DNA of 64,000 nucleotides from Dictyophora rubrovolvata (GCA_029959195.1 CP114123.1:806001-870000); one strand, 5' to 3'. Shown: positions 11,488-22,679, numbered from the stretch's first letter. A program made the numbers and translations. Notes: generated from the letters alone by a model not told the origin.

Positions 11488-13963
11488 TTATTCAGTCTTG
11501 AACGGGCTTTCACTGGTGTCCATGAGACCTTCAAGTTTTACCGCATCACTAGGTTCCTCCCCATTAGGTTGCTGGTATTCCGACTGAGGCTGTTCCTTTT
11601 CTTCGCCAGCAAGCGAAGGCGGAGGAGCTTCGCCCTGTACCAATGACTGATTAACATGTCTTCCCAGCGCCGGGGTTTTCCCCTTATTCTTCGAATCCGT
11701 CGCCGTCTCCGTGCCCGCAAGTTCCATACCAACATCCGATGAGCCACGAAGTTGGGCAGAAGGCTTAGATAGCGATGATGACGACGATGACTCTTGGGGT
11801 GACGACAACGACGCGAAAGCACCAGGAGACCGATCCGGCTTCGACCAGTTAGAGATAATACCATCCATGTCCATCTCGTCATCGCTCCGTAAAGCATCAA
11901 GCTGGGCTCTCAACGAAGACGTCACGTCTCTCGATGGCGGAGCATGTAAATCGCTCAAATACCCCGGCATCGAAGAAGTCGAGGCCATTCCACCTTCATC
12001 GTCACTCTCTTCTTCTTCGCTATCCTCAGAGGATGATCCAAACATGAGTCCCGTCGAACCATTGGGCCAACCTTCCGGAGCGAACGTGATCCCCCCGGCC
12101 GCCAACGCTCGTGCGAGATTCCCAAAACCGAGACTCCCAACAGGGAGCCGAATTGCACCCCCTCCTCCACCATTCAGCGGACGTCCACCCATGATACCAG
12201 ATCCCAATCCATAAGGCATTGGTTCCCTGTTCTTCGGGTATATCTGCGGCAGGTCTTCCGGCGTGTTGTACCCATAGTTAGTCTCAACGCGTTCCTTCAT
12301 CCAGACATACCACTCCTCTTTCGTACGTCCATTCAAAAGCGCCACGACTAAAACGGTCATGTTATCACAACCAATCCCACCGCTGGAATTGCTATCGGGA
12401 GCGAGACAGATGTCCATTACTTGATTACAGATGTCCGTAAGCTCCTTTCCGTTATGGAGCAACCGACGAACGATGTCTACAACTTGTTGAGATGAAAGAC
12501 AGTCCCAGATGCCTGGTAACGGATAACAAAGTGATTGAGAATGCAAAGCGAGACCGCCAGTTCCTAACAACGACAGAACATACCATCACATGCTATTACA
12601 ATAAACTCATCGTCATCTGTCAAATCATGTTGCATAATATCTGGGTTCGCCGTGATTATCTGACGCTCTGGCGCCAACGACTGGTTCTTTTTGAATTCGA
12701 AGTCACCAATAGCTCGAGACAATGCCAAATTTCCTATATATAGAAAAATACGCTCAAAAACCCGCCGGCAAAATCAAAATAGTAACAAATGACCGTACCG
12801 TTTACACGACCAAACTCAATATATCCACCTGCCGCTGTAATTCTGGAACTCTCCGCTATAGATCAGAAGTTTCAGTAAGAAGTCTTCGACAAACATCCAA
12901 AAACATCAGCCTTACATTCATTCTGAGGTTTATGATCATAACTAAGTGGTTTGGCCACACCCTTAACACTGATGATAGATCGGGAATCTCCGGCATTGGC
13001 CTATGATGATGAATCGAGTCAAGTCCGTTGTCCCTTTGAATACACACCCAAACGAAACACGTACAACATAAACCTTATTGTCGTGCGTTAAAAGGGCAGC
13101 AACAGCCGTGCATCCTGACGGATCATGGAAAAACGCAGGGTCTAAAGTGAGGTACAGTCAGTGATAAGGAGGTAGTGTCGCCAAAATAATGCCAAAAAGT
13201 TTTCTGCATCAATAAAGCTACATACCAGCACGAATATCATCATCTGTCCCTAGAAACGCTCTTTTCAGAGCAAGCTCGTATTGCTTTTCGTAGTACGCAG
13301 AGTCATTTGTCAACCGTTTGTGGACGTTCTCGCCTGAGAATTTAGCAACGCTAGACCCTAAAAGAAAGAGACGGATTGTGCTGTTAGATTAGACGGTAGA
13401 TGTGGCATATGAGAAACGTACCTCCATGTCCGTCGTAAACGGCGAAGAAGGCGTTTTTTTCCGATTCGCTCCCATCGAGATTAAGGACGGTCGCGTGCGC
13501 GTCTTCCATCGCTGTCATCGTGATTATGAGAATCCATATTAAATATGAGACATAATAAAAGGAGTGACGTTGAAGAAGATGTAAATAAATATGAAGAAAA
13601 AGTCAACGCAAAAAGAATGAGAGAAAGAGGTTGCAAAGGGCTTCGGTTGCAGTTTTGAACCGTGCAAAGATAGATAACTAAGACTTACATATTCTCCACC
13701 CTTGCATCTCAGATACACCATATAAATATCGTTCATCTTCACCATAATCACTTTGTTTCGTCGTCACTAAGGGAGAACAAAAACAAAAGTAACGCTTTAG
13801 ATTAGAAAACCCAAGGTCGCACACGTTCGACAGGGGATAAAGAGACGAACCAGGGGCTGATAGTGTTTGACCCTAGAATGTTAAGCAACCAGATGATTGA
13901 TAAGAAGTAAAACAGTGAGAAAAGGAAAAGGAACAGAAAGGCAAAAAGCTCGGGATTCACCAT
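11488..13963 (-). CDS. Protein phosphatase 2C, PTC2/PTC3-like
   Basis: Mn/Mg-dependent Ser/Thr phosphatase. Yeast PTC2/3 dampen stress MAP-kinase and DNA-damage signalling. Catalytic motifs in order over introns: [37 protein letters not shown] (metal-binding Asp/Gly), [59 protein letters not shown], and [13 protein letters not shown] long acidic/Ser-rich C-tail follows (about 250 residues) with no known domain. The best model has an exon 1 that is the ATG alone (13961-13963), followed by a GTGAAT...CTAG intron, then GGTCAAACACTATC. This yields MGQTLSAP with Gly2, a possible N-myristoylation site seen in related fungal PP2Cs. A further ~84-base intron lies before [16 protein letters not shown]; its length keeps the frame open if retained. 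Confidence 0.92.
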
Positions 13964-14306
13964 TATGTTAGATTACGGAAGGTAAGGGGAAATTCGGTGT
14001 CGATGGCCCTTGAGATATGGTGGGATTAGCAAAAGGGAAACGAGAAACGATAGTGTAATGCGTTATGCCAAATACACGATGAAGGAATATCCGAAAAGAT
14101 GGTCGTTTTTTACGAGAAGTTGCAGAGAACGAAGGTGGATGAAGAAAGGTGGTTACAGTTAACAAGAGGACGAATTAGGCGGCAGCCTGGGCCTGTATAT
14201 TTGCACTTGTTTGGCGTCGGAGTCATTCCCAGAATATCCAAATTTTTAGTGTATTTTTTTTTCTTTTTGCATACTTTACACGAATATGATCTACATTCAT
14301 TAATCT
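13964..14306. other. PP2C 5' region / dioxygenase 3' region
   Basis: About 340 bases between two tandem minus-strand genes. It contains the upstream part of the phosphatase gene and a T-rich stretch (14247-14270), probably the 3' end of the dioxygenase transcript. No gene is seen. Confidence 0.45.
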
Positions 14307-15872
14307 TTACGAGTATTTCCCCCCTCCTGCCGAAAAATTATGCCCCACTTTCTTCATTAGAAATTCGCCATAGATGACGGGTTTGTACGTCTTGTGCGGT
14401 ACGGCGCCACTTTGTTCCTCGACGGATATTTCCGCTGGTGTTCGGATGCGACCGCTGAGAGCAACGGTGGTCGGCAAAGGCTCAACCAAGGCATCGAAAT
14501 TAGGCTCGAAGAAGAACGGAATCCTGCGCAGGCGTGAGACGACGAGATGACAAGAGCAGGAAACAGATAGAAAATAGAAACGACACTTACGAGACTCTGT
14601 GATAACCCATATAATTTCATTTAACGAGGCATAATCAATATCTATTTCAGTAACTGGAGGTCTAATCACCTGTAATTCGCCCCTTTATGGGCGACCCGGT
14701 GTAGTGTGCTTTTGTATAAACCATTTGTCCAGATTTCCCACACTTTAAGAAAAGAAAAAGGTAGTTAATCTTCAATAGAAAGAAAAAGTCAACCAGTCGC
14801 CTTACTTTCTCCGATATTGCACACCACACAACCAGGAATGGGATCGGCATCAATCCACGTGCCTTTCCCTAACCAACTGTGGCTATCATAATTGGGCAGC
14901 TTGTGCAGGTACACTTGCAAGGCGGCAGGCGTTGGATCAGCAAATAAGAACCTAACAATTAGTCCAGTAAGAAGCGAGTGATAGACAACCGCCGTTTGTT
15001 TTCGAATACAGACGTTAAGCAGCCATAATCCCTATGCCATTCAAAGATGAATTATGAATGAGAAACATTTTTGCTTGAAAAAGAGTGTCCATACTTATGG
15101 GCACCACATGATATGCCGTCATGATCGTCAGGTAGTTGCGGATAGCCTAGTCGCATATGAATTGCAAGTAGTTTGGCTGAAAGAGGCGACAAATGACATA
15201 CCGATAACCCGCATTACCCAAAAGCTATCATCTACTTTGGAACGCAGGCTTCCCCACTCATCAGTTGTCAGCCCTAGACCTTCGGCCATCCTGAGACAAG
15301 AAAAAATGAAAATGAAACCCTATGGAAGAATGCATCTGTATTAATACACACGCTTCCATGACAATTAAGCCCAGTGCTTTCATCTTTTCAATCCACGCTT
15401 CATACCTTTCTCGGAAACCGGGTACTGTCGGCCATTGATTACTACCCCACAAAGGCTTCGCTCTATCGGGCTCTTCAACAGGTCGATAGAAGTCCAGTCC
15501 TTCATGATTATCTGCTTTTCCGGCGGTGATGTTCTCATGAAGGCGAGCATAACCTAGTACACACAATGAACGTTATGTTGGCTTTTACAACTAAACTCGC
15601 CAATACAAGTTACCTCGGGCATTGTCCTCGTTCCTCAGTGACAGCAGATCTTTGTGGTTTTGAGGCAAAGCGAAGAACTGTCGAGCTAATCTGAGCAGCT
15701 CATCTGTCTCACTTTCGTTCACATAGGACGATATATCGAGATAAAAGAATCCATAATTAACGCAAGCTTGATGTATCGCTCTGGCAGTCTCCTTTCGTGC
15801 ATTATGATCGGATGAGTTCGATATCCATGGTGCAATAGATACAACTGGGAGTGTAAACTTTGAGGACGGCAT
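14307..15872 (-). CDS. 2-oxoglutarate/Fe(II)-dependent dioxygenase (isopenicillin-N-synthase-like)
   Basis: Non-heme iron oxygenase of the IPNS/flavonol-synthase-like class; substrate not predictable. The N-terminal DIOX_N region starts MPSSKFTLPVVSIAPW and includes AIHQACVNYGFFYLD. The next exons give DNHEGLDFYRPVEEPDRAKP and FRERYEAWIEKMKALGLIVM. The iron ligands fit: an H-x-D in GAHKDYGCLT, where an intron splits the Lys codon, and the distal His in KSTLHRVAHKGANYR. The 2OG-binding Arg is likely that of the R spanning the next junction, followed by IPFFFEPNFDALVEPLP. The C-terminus is YGEFLMKKVGHNFSAGG. It has about seven exons. The intron before IPFFFEPN is long (about 150 bases) for this genome and is partly open, so an alternative model with an extra exon is possible but breaks frame as I traced it. 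Confidence 0.88.
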
Positions 15873-15978
15873 TGATAAATATGCAACCTTGGAACGATAT
15901 GGAATATACGAGGAAAGGTTATTACAATGACTCGAGGGTGTGATATTCAGTCGATACGGTAGAATATACCAAGCCGTT

Positions 15979-16031
15979 GTTCCGAATGAAACTCAGCCTG
16001 TCATGTTACACGTGACAATGTCGTCATTCGG
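15979..16031. repeat. Imperfect palindrome, copy B
   Basis: Begins GTTCCGAATGAAACTCAG and ends GTCATTCGG, with CCGAATG/CATTCGG arms and an inner TGTCA...TGACA. Related to copy A at 9605-9652. It sits about 110 bases upstream of the dioxygenase start. Confidence 0.45.
16009..16016 (-). promoter_or_regulatory. RTCACRTG (Cbf1/bHLH-type) site
   Basis: CACGTGAC on the plus strand is GTCACGTG on the minus strand, the strand of the dioxygenase gene starting at 15872. It lies at the centre of palindrome copy B. Regulatory use is inference. Confidence 0.3.
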
Positions 16032-16206
16032 CATCACTGATTTTCGACTCTTCGTACTAATACTAAAAGATGAATAATGGACTTACTCCTCATTTATGAA
16101 CAACGGAGGAATTCGTACTCAGAATGAAAAATTTTATACTAAGTGAAATGCTCGAAAGTAACAACGGCTAGAGTAATATAGCTTATATTACAAGCAGCAG
16201 AATATA

Positions 16207-16240
16207 GCTAAAGAGTTCAAGGCGAAGCCTTTAACGTTAG
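16207..16240. repeat. Hairpin unit, degenerate copy
   Basis: GCTAAAGAGTTCAAGGCGAA followed by GCCTTTAACGTTAG. It is an imperfect version of the hairpin 40 bases downstream. Confidence 0.6.
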
Positions 16241-16277
16241 ATATGTACAGAAAAAAGAATGAAAAAGAAATAGCTCA

Positions 16278-16313
16278 CCTAAAGAGTTCAAGGCGAAGCC
16301 TTGAACCTTTAGG
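16278..16313. repeat. Near-perfect hairpin (16-17 bp stem, GAA loop)
   Basis: CCTAAAGAGTTCAAGGC, loop GAA, GCCTTGAACCTTTAGG. The two arms pair along their length with one bulged base. It lies inside the LTR-like remnant. Confidence 0.8.
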
Positions 16314-16859
16314 CGAGTGTGTGACTAAGCTAAAACTAACTACACAAGCGCTCACACTTAGTGGCACTGTCTATCTTCAACAGAAAGTTCTTAGATGCCT
16401 CTGACAGACGCTTATGGATCAAGATTATGTAATGAGCTTACGCTTCAATGTTCAACAATGTAGGTACAGATATACAAACAAGTTACATTGGTAGTCTTTT
16501 AAGAAATATCCCGCCCCTTATACATTGTAGAAGTCTGTCCTACCTTAGTCGTCCATGTACACTATGCGTGACAATCCCACCGTGATATAGACATCCTCTC
16601 CTTGCCTCTGACCTTTTCATGGTGTCGACGTGTGACGCTCCCATCACATGTAGTGTACATACAGCAGTAGCAAGATCTGATATAGACACTCTTCTCACCC
16701 TCTCCCCCGTTTCATGGTGGCAACAGTGAGATCGTTTTCCAAAAAATTTTCCACAGGACCCCACGCATACAGTTGTCAAAATCATTCCCAACAACTCTAA
16801 TTGTGATTGTATTCAACTTGTCTTGTCGCGTTCTGGGTCTTCAGGTTTTACCATGCTAA

Positions 16860-17030
16860 CCCCACCTTTCCTCTGAATTGCTGTTTCGGTTGCTTTGTTA
16901 ATTCATTGGTTTCATTGATTCGTGGTTTGTTGTTGGTTTTGTTGGTTCGTTTGTTGGTCTCATTGGTTTGTTTGTGGTTCATTTGTTGAGTCGTTTGTTC
17001 GGTTTGTTGGTTTGTTTGGCTTGTATCATC
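16860..17030. repeat. G/T-rich low-complexity stretch
   Basis: Irregular tandem TTTGTTGGTTTG-like units. They create Cys/Phe/Val-rich open frames on the plus strand that are not genes. Confidence 0.65.
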
Positions 17031-17782
17031 ATATCACGTCATTATTGGTATCATGGTTTTCTGTGGCTCCATGCCGATCCCTTGTGTGGCCTGCTATTGG
17101 TTTTCTTTGGTCCCTTGCTCTGGACCTAGCCTTGTTATCTGGTTTGCACTAGCTCCATGAGCAAACCTTTGGAATTCTTTTGTGCCACAACTCCATCCCA
17201 CGTTATTAGCTTCCACCCACAAGCGATCCACTCTCATCAACCATTCTCACATTTCCTGAAAGAAGAACTATTTTACCGCACTTCCCTCCTTAATATTGAT
17301 CAAACCATTCGCCTAAAGATCTGTTGGGTCGAATCAATTTGCTTTTCTTCATCCGGTATTTTCTCTGAAAGGGTAGATATCGATTTAGACTCACCTCTCG
17401 TGCTGGATATTTTCTTGGCAGGATTTGAGAACCTACAATGCTTACAGTTACGTTTTGCATCATCAGTCGATCCAATCGTCGGTTTCATCGAATATTTCCA
17501 GAAGGATCCCCTACATATTCTTGTCTGGTACCTTCAACTTCCCAATCAGAAAGAATCTTCCATGCCTCTTAGCTCTCAGCTTTCATGCAAACCCATTCTA
17601 AATATCATTCAATAATGAATCCAAACTCCAGTTCATTGAACGACATGCAAGACGGCCCCACGCACAATGACTATATGACCATAATTCAAGAACTTCGCGC
17701 TGAATTAGCCTTTCACTGTAACAACCGTCCTCAAGAAGCCGTCCCTGTTTTAGGCAGTTCCGTATCTCTCTTTCATGGGGAC

Positions 17783-18406
17783 TGTCACGCCCCACGTGCC
17801 CCAGAGTCCAAACCTGGACTATTCTGAATCCCGTACTACATACCCCGTATTTCCCCTTAACTCCGAGACCGTACTCCATCCGTACTCCATATTAGACACC
17901 TTCCTTAAGGGGATGTGTATTCCGGTCACTTAGTAATAAGGTACCTGGTTGTCATCTTGGCCTGTACTAGTCAATTCCCACTTTCCCTTATTTGTCATTA
18001 TCCCCATTTACATAGTTCCGCTCCCTCCTGTATTTAAACCCCAGCTCCCTCAGCTGTGGATCCTCAGTCTGAATATAATCAGTTTAATCAGTTACTCTCT
18101 CATCTCCAGTCCATCTCGTACTCTTAATCCGTATTGCGTAGTTGGCTCGGACTTATCATTCATGTCGTCTTTGATGGTGTGGACTTGTACTCCGTCATTG
18201 TACCACACATCATTGGACTTGTATGTACTTGCATACTTCTTCGTATTCCGAAATTGAGGGATATTGTAAGCTGGGCGAGTGGGCGCAACATATAAGTTGA
18301 AGCCAAGTCCCTCACCCCGTACTTCAGTACTCCACCTCCCATCTGACCCCGTGGTCCGGACTTCTTCGGAACTATCCGGAATAGCTTCGGGCCATCATAC
18401 ATAACA
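17783..18406 (+). mobile_element. Solo LTR nested in the Gypsy fossil (624 bp)
   Basis: Starts TGTCACGCCCCACGTGCC and ends CATACATAACA, so it has TGT...ACA ends. Flanks are GGGAC and GGGAT, a near 5-bp target-site duplication. Gag-like sequence of the host element lies on both sides. It is probably left by LTR-LTR recombination. It has no coding content. Confidence 0.62.
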
Positions 18407-21400
18407 GGGATGTACAGGAAGATGGTTTTGAATGGGTTTTGAACGCAGACAAATCTTTCATGGAGTGGGGATGGAATAATGATAGAATATGCAACTATAT
18501 TAAACATTGCTTAAGGGATGATGCCTTGGCGAAGTACAATGAGATTGATCCGGTTACCTGTGCAAGTTGGCCTGCTTTCGTGGAATGTTTATACCCTCCT
18601 TCCTCCAAATTCACCTCCTTGATGAATGCTCTCAATGAGTTCTAATCACAAAAAATTGATGCTTCCCAACTTTTAAACCCTTCCCTTTCACCTGCTGGTA
18701 AACCTTCTGGGAGCTCCACAAATTTGTGAAGAGGCTTTTGCTATTGGGTTCGCGGGTTACTGGAATGAATGATGTTTCAAAGGGAATGCTGGCGTACAGG
18801 AATTTACCTGCTGTCATTCAAGACCGTCTACCTCATTATGACTTATCGACAGAACCATCTTTGTCTCGATTATGTGGTGACCTGATGAATATTAATGGTC
18901 AACAATTGGCTGATAGAGCAAAAACTATTGGTTTACTGGAGAAACTGGATGCCCAAACTATGAAATTATCAACTCTTCAAAATCAAGTGGACACACTCAG
19001 GTCCTCTCGATCTCTCCAGTGCTAAGGGGAGAACTCTGCATCTCCATCAAACTCACTCACTTTTCAAACACCCTTATCTCAAACCCCTTCTATCATCACT
19101 CAAGCCCCTCCAACCTTTCCTCGCAATGCAGAGGGCAAACAAGCTTATGCACTTGCAGTAAAGAAGTGGCATGCGGATAATGGCGATAACCCTTCCAGAT
19201 GGGACAACCCTTACCTATTAACTCCAGGTTCGCTGATAGCCGGTTCACTCGAATGCTGGAAATGCAGGAGCTTAACGCATCATAGTGGTCAACGGACACT
19301 TTGCAAGGAAGCGGAGGCTTTACCTCTTAAAGAATACAAATATTGCCGATTTGTGGGGATGAACAAAATAAGTTTTCTGAATGATACTAAGATGATGAAT
19401 GCTCTACCAGATACTACCCGCGCCAGTTTACCTCTCCCTCAAAACAGCAATTTTTTAAACAAGGCTCTGCAGGTGATCCCAGTCAATTTATTAGCCAATA
19501 GTGATGTGGATTTTTCCTCTTTCAAATCTACTGGTTGTGCTGGCGGAGGATATGGCAGCAAAATCTTTTTTGAAGCGGGAGGTGGATACGGCTGCGGCTC
19601 CACCATAGAACAGGGAAACAACTTGGAGGGAGTGTGATGCATGGGGCACATCTCTCTCCACCTGTTTTGTGTCAACCCTATGCAACTTTTGTCCTCCAGC
19701 CTCAAAACTCGAATCATCAACCTCTTTCTCATAGATCTTCTCCTGTAAACAATCAATCAAACCAAGAACCCAATAGAATTTCTTTACCCTCGTACTTGTG
19801 TCATGACCCTGTTGAAGTTCCACCATCCACTTTTTGGATCCAACCCTCTGGCAAGCTATTGAACCAAGGCAATCAATACCATGTTGTAGAGTTATTCAGT
19901 CCTCGCAAAGATGATGCTAGATTCTTACAGCCCTTCACCACAGAAGTAGACATCATATGCAAAGTGGCTGTGTATTTCAAAGCTTTGATAGATGACAGAA
20001 GTAGCTGTATTGCTATGGACTCATTAGTGTGGGCTAAATGGGAATGGGCGTTGGGACCCTTGTACCTATCACCGGTCGTTGCACGCGCTACAAATGGAGC
20101 TTTAGTAAAGTCTAGAGGGAGGATCAATGTCAAATTAAACATTGCAGGAATCACTACTTTCTGTTGGATGGAGGTCTTAGATGCTAATAACAGTTTTGAA
20201 GTAATCCTTGGAAGGCCATGGTTAGGTTGCGTGAAGGCTATCCACGACTACAGTAAAAGTGTCATTTACTTTGAAGATTTCGATCATATCATCCTACAGA
20301 ATTTATCCCCTTCAATAGCACCCCCGAACCCCTCAGCTGTCAAACATCCTACTACGAAGTCTTCATTGTCATCAGCAGAGATCCCAAGGGAAGAACCTTC
20401 AAGTTCATCGCTGATGTCCATTCAAAATTGCTTGACCTCACAAAATGAAGAATTTATAGGCAGAGGAGATCCCGATTTTGATAGCGCCACAATTAAAGAT
20501 AGGAAGAGGACATTCGATCTTGTCCAATCGCTGCAAAAGAATGGTGGTTTGTATGACAGGTTCCACCCTGATAGAATTACTCGTATCTAAGAGTTGGTTA
20601 CCATTGGAGAATAGAATTCCCCTGATCAATGTATAAAATTATTAGAACTGGTAGCTGAATATGCGGATATTTTTGCGTTGACACTCTCAGAAGTTATACC
20701 AGTGAAATTTATTGAATACCGAATCAACGTACAACCAGGAGCTAAGCTACCGACAACCATCTCAAAAGCTGGACCTTTGACAACTGCTCAATGTGACGCT
20801 ATACATATCACAGTGGGCAAGTTACTTGAAACGGATGTTATAATCCCCATCCAGATCCCAGATATTCGCTACATCAGCCCGATAGTGCTTGCCTCAAAGA
20901 AAGTACAGAAACCTTGATGCACTGTCGAACAACTTTATATACTATCGAATGCTGCTTGCTTGGATGCTGGTATTGAGCTTCCTCACCCGGAATCACCCTC
21001 TGACCGTTTGTTAGTCCCAATGGACTCTAACAATGATGAGAGTTGGAGAATGTGTCATAATTTCCGCACATTAAACAAGGTCACCATAGTACCCAGTTTT
21101 CCCATTGCTGATCTACAGGCGAAACAGAATAGGTTGGCTGGGCATCAATGATATGTTGGTCTTGACCTCACCTCTGCATACCACACTATTCCAATAAGAC
21201 GATCCGATTGGAGCCTTACTGCATTTGATGTCCCAGACAAGGGCTATTTTTGCTATACTCGCATGCCATTTGGGCTTACTGGCACTGGTGCAACTTGTCA
21301 AGAGATGATTCTAAATGTTTTCGAAGCTGATATTGGCAAGTTTATAGAGACACTTATGGATGATGTATGTCTCGCAGACGATTTATGGGACATATTATTT

Positions 21401-21440
21401 CAGAGGTTGCAAGATGTTTTTAGAAAATGCTGCTCAAAAG

Positions 21441-21846
21441 TGTCAGGGTACGCTAGTGTTATCCCCTTATTTTTCTACATTTATCTTCGGTTCTGGTCTA
21501 TTTTATTTATTTCCATATTTCTCGTATTCTATCCCATCTCTTGCATTTCCCTCTCTTTCCATATTCCCATTTTTCCTCCAACGGGCGCTGAGCACCCGTT
21601 CTCATCAGAGCCATGGCCTAGGCCCCAGCTAAAAGTCCGGGACCGGCACGTATCTGCACCCAGTCCATGAACCGAAGGCCACGTGTGGCCTTCACTGTTT
21701 TTCATAGTATATAGTTAGTAGCCCTAGAGGAGGGATCCCTAAGTTTGTTCTCTTAGGATCCCCTCCCTCTAGGTGAGTTAGTATTATTCCTAGAATATAT
21801 CTTACTTAGGATCCCCTCCCTCTAGTCTGAGAGAGTAGCCCTGACA
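21441..21846 (+). mobile_element. 407-bp TG...CA repeat, copy 1 (solo-LTR-like), nested in Gypsy fossil
   Basis: Starts TGTCAGGGTACGCTAGTGT and ends GTAGCCCTGACA, giving 8-bp terminal inverted repeats TGTCAGGG/CCCTGACA. Flanks AAAAG/GAAAG may be a one-mismatch target duplication. Inside are a palindrome (AAGGCCAC/GTGGCCTT) and three related GGATCCCCTCCCTCTAG-like units, two of them inverted to each other. It is very similar to copy 2, so both are younger than the host element. The family is unclear: solo LTR or a non-autonomous element. Confidence 0.7.
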
Positions 21847-22188
21847 GAAAGATCTCTCGTTATCTCCATTGAAAACTGAACTTTTCATGAACAAGATCAC
21901 TTGGGCAGGTGCCGTTTTATCCTGTGAAGGCGTATCCCTTGATCTTAATAAAGTCGGGAACATTCTCTCTTGGCCTGTTCCTGAAAATGCACATCAATTA
22001 TTAGGCTTCCTGAGTTCAATGTCGTATTTTCACAATGCTATCCCTCATTTCGCTGAAATAGCTGAACCACTCTACACTCCACTCCGGTCTATAAGGTCTT
22101 CTTCTGCACAAAAACACGGTATTTACAAATCAACATTATTATCTACAGATATATCCCATTTATGGACACCTGCGCTTCAGTCAGCCTT

Positions 22189-22596
22189 TGTCAGGGTACG
22201 CTAGTGTCATCCCCTTATTTTCCTTCGTTTATCTTCGGTTCTGGTTTGTCTTATTCATTTCCTTATTTCTCGTATTTTATCCCATTTCCTGCATTCCCCC
22301 TTCCTTCTGTATTCCCTTCTTTCCCTCCAATGGGCGCTAAGCGCCCGTTCCCATTAGAGCCATGGCCTAGGCCCCAGCTAAAGATCTGGGACCGGTGTGT
22401 ATCTGTGCCCAGTCCATGAACCAAAGGCCGTGTATGGCCTTCGCTGTTTTTTCATAGTATATAGTTAGTAGCCCTAGAGGAGGGATCCCTAAGTTTGTTC
22501 TCTTAGGATCCCCTCCCTCTAGGTGAGTTAGTATTATTCCTAGAATATATTTTGCTTAGGACCCCCTCCCTCTAGTCTGAGTGAGTAGCTCTGACA
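22189..22596 (+). mobile_element. 407-bp TG...CA repeat, copy 2
   Basis: Same ends and internal layout as copy 1, about 340 bases after it, with mostly single-base differences. No target-site duplication is visible, and the Gypsy sequence does not resume after it. This end may mark a deletion or recombination junction. Confidence 0.7.
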
Positions 22597-22679
22597 GAGG
22601 GTTTTTCTGATTCATGTAGCTGAATAAAGCCCCCATTCAGCTCGTCAGCGACGATAGGTATTATAGCTATAATAATTAG

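Larger units (their letters stand above)
16146..16455 (-). mobile_element. LTR-like remnant (solo LTR?), possibly Ty1/Copia type
   Basis: Read on the minus strand the segment starts TGTTGAACATTGAAGC and ends CGAGCATTTCA, giving TG...CA ends over about 310 bases. It holds two copies of a hairpin-forming unit (TTCAAGGCTTCGCCTTGAA). No internal coding region and no clear target-site duplication were found, so this is a tentative call of an old solo LTR. Non-coding repeat of another kind is possible. Confidence 0.35.
15873..17584. other. Intergenic region entering the repeat island
   Basis: It holds the dioxygenase promoter with a palindrome (15979-16031), an LTR-like remnant (16146-16455) and a G/T-rich low-complexity stretch (about 16860-17020, TTTGTTGG-like units). 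A 152-codon open frame (17157-17615, +) has no family I recognise. Confidence 0.5.
17585..22188 (+). mobile_element. Ty3/Gypsy LTR retrotransposon fossil (gag, protease, RT/RNase H parts)
   Basis: An old Ty3/Gypsy-type element on the plus strand. Parts recognised in order: gag-like region (from about 17630 and again 18430-19020), a zinc-knuckle-like Cys/His stretch near 19255-19310, an aspartic-protease-like region (about 19950-20290, with a retropepsin-type EVILGRPWLG end), reverse transcriptase (about 20680-21400) and the RT/RNase H connection region (21860-22188). Clear 5' and 3' LTRs of its own were not found. The element is broken, with many breaks, and is truncated at the 3' side, so it is old. 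Three nested LTR-like insertions interrupt it (17783-18406, 21441-21846, and 22189-22596 at its end). Confidence 0.85.

Noticed and set aside
11711-12214. 167-codon plus-strand open frame opposite the PP2C tail
   Set aside because: Antisense shadow of the low-complexity acidic/Ser-rich C-terminal exon of the phosphatase.
16807-17152. Cys/Trp/Phe/Val-rich open frames
   Set aside because: They arise from a TTTGTTGG-type low-complexity stretch.
17157-17615. 152-codon open frame at the edge of the Gypsy fossil
   Set aside because: No recognisable domain and no splice partners. It may be part of the element's leader or chance.
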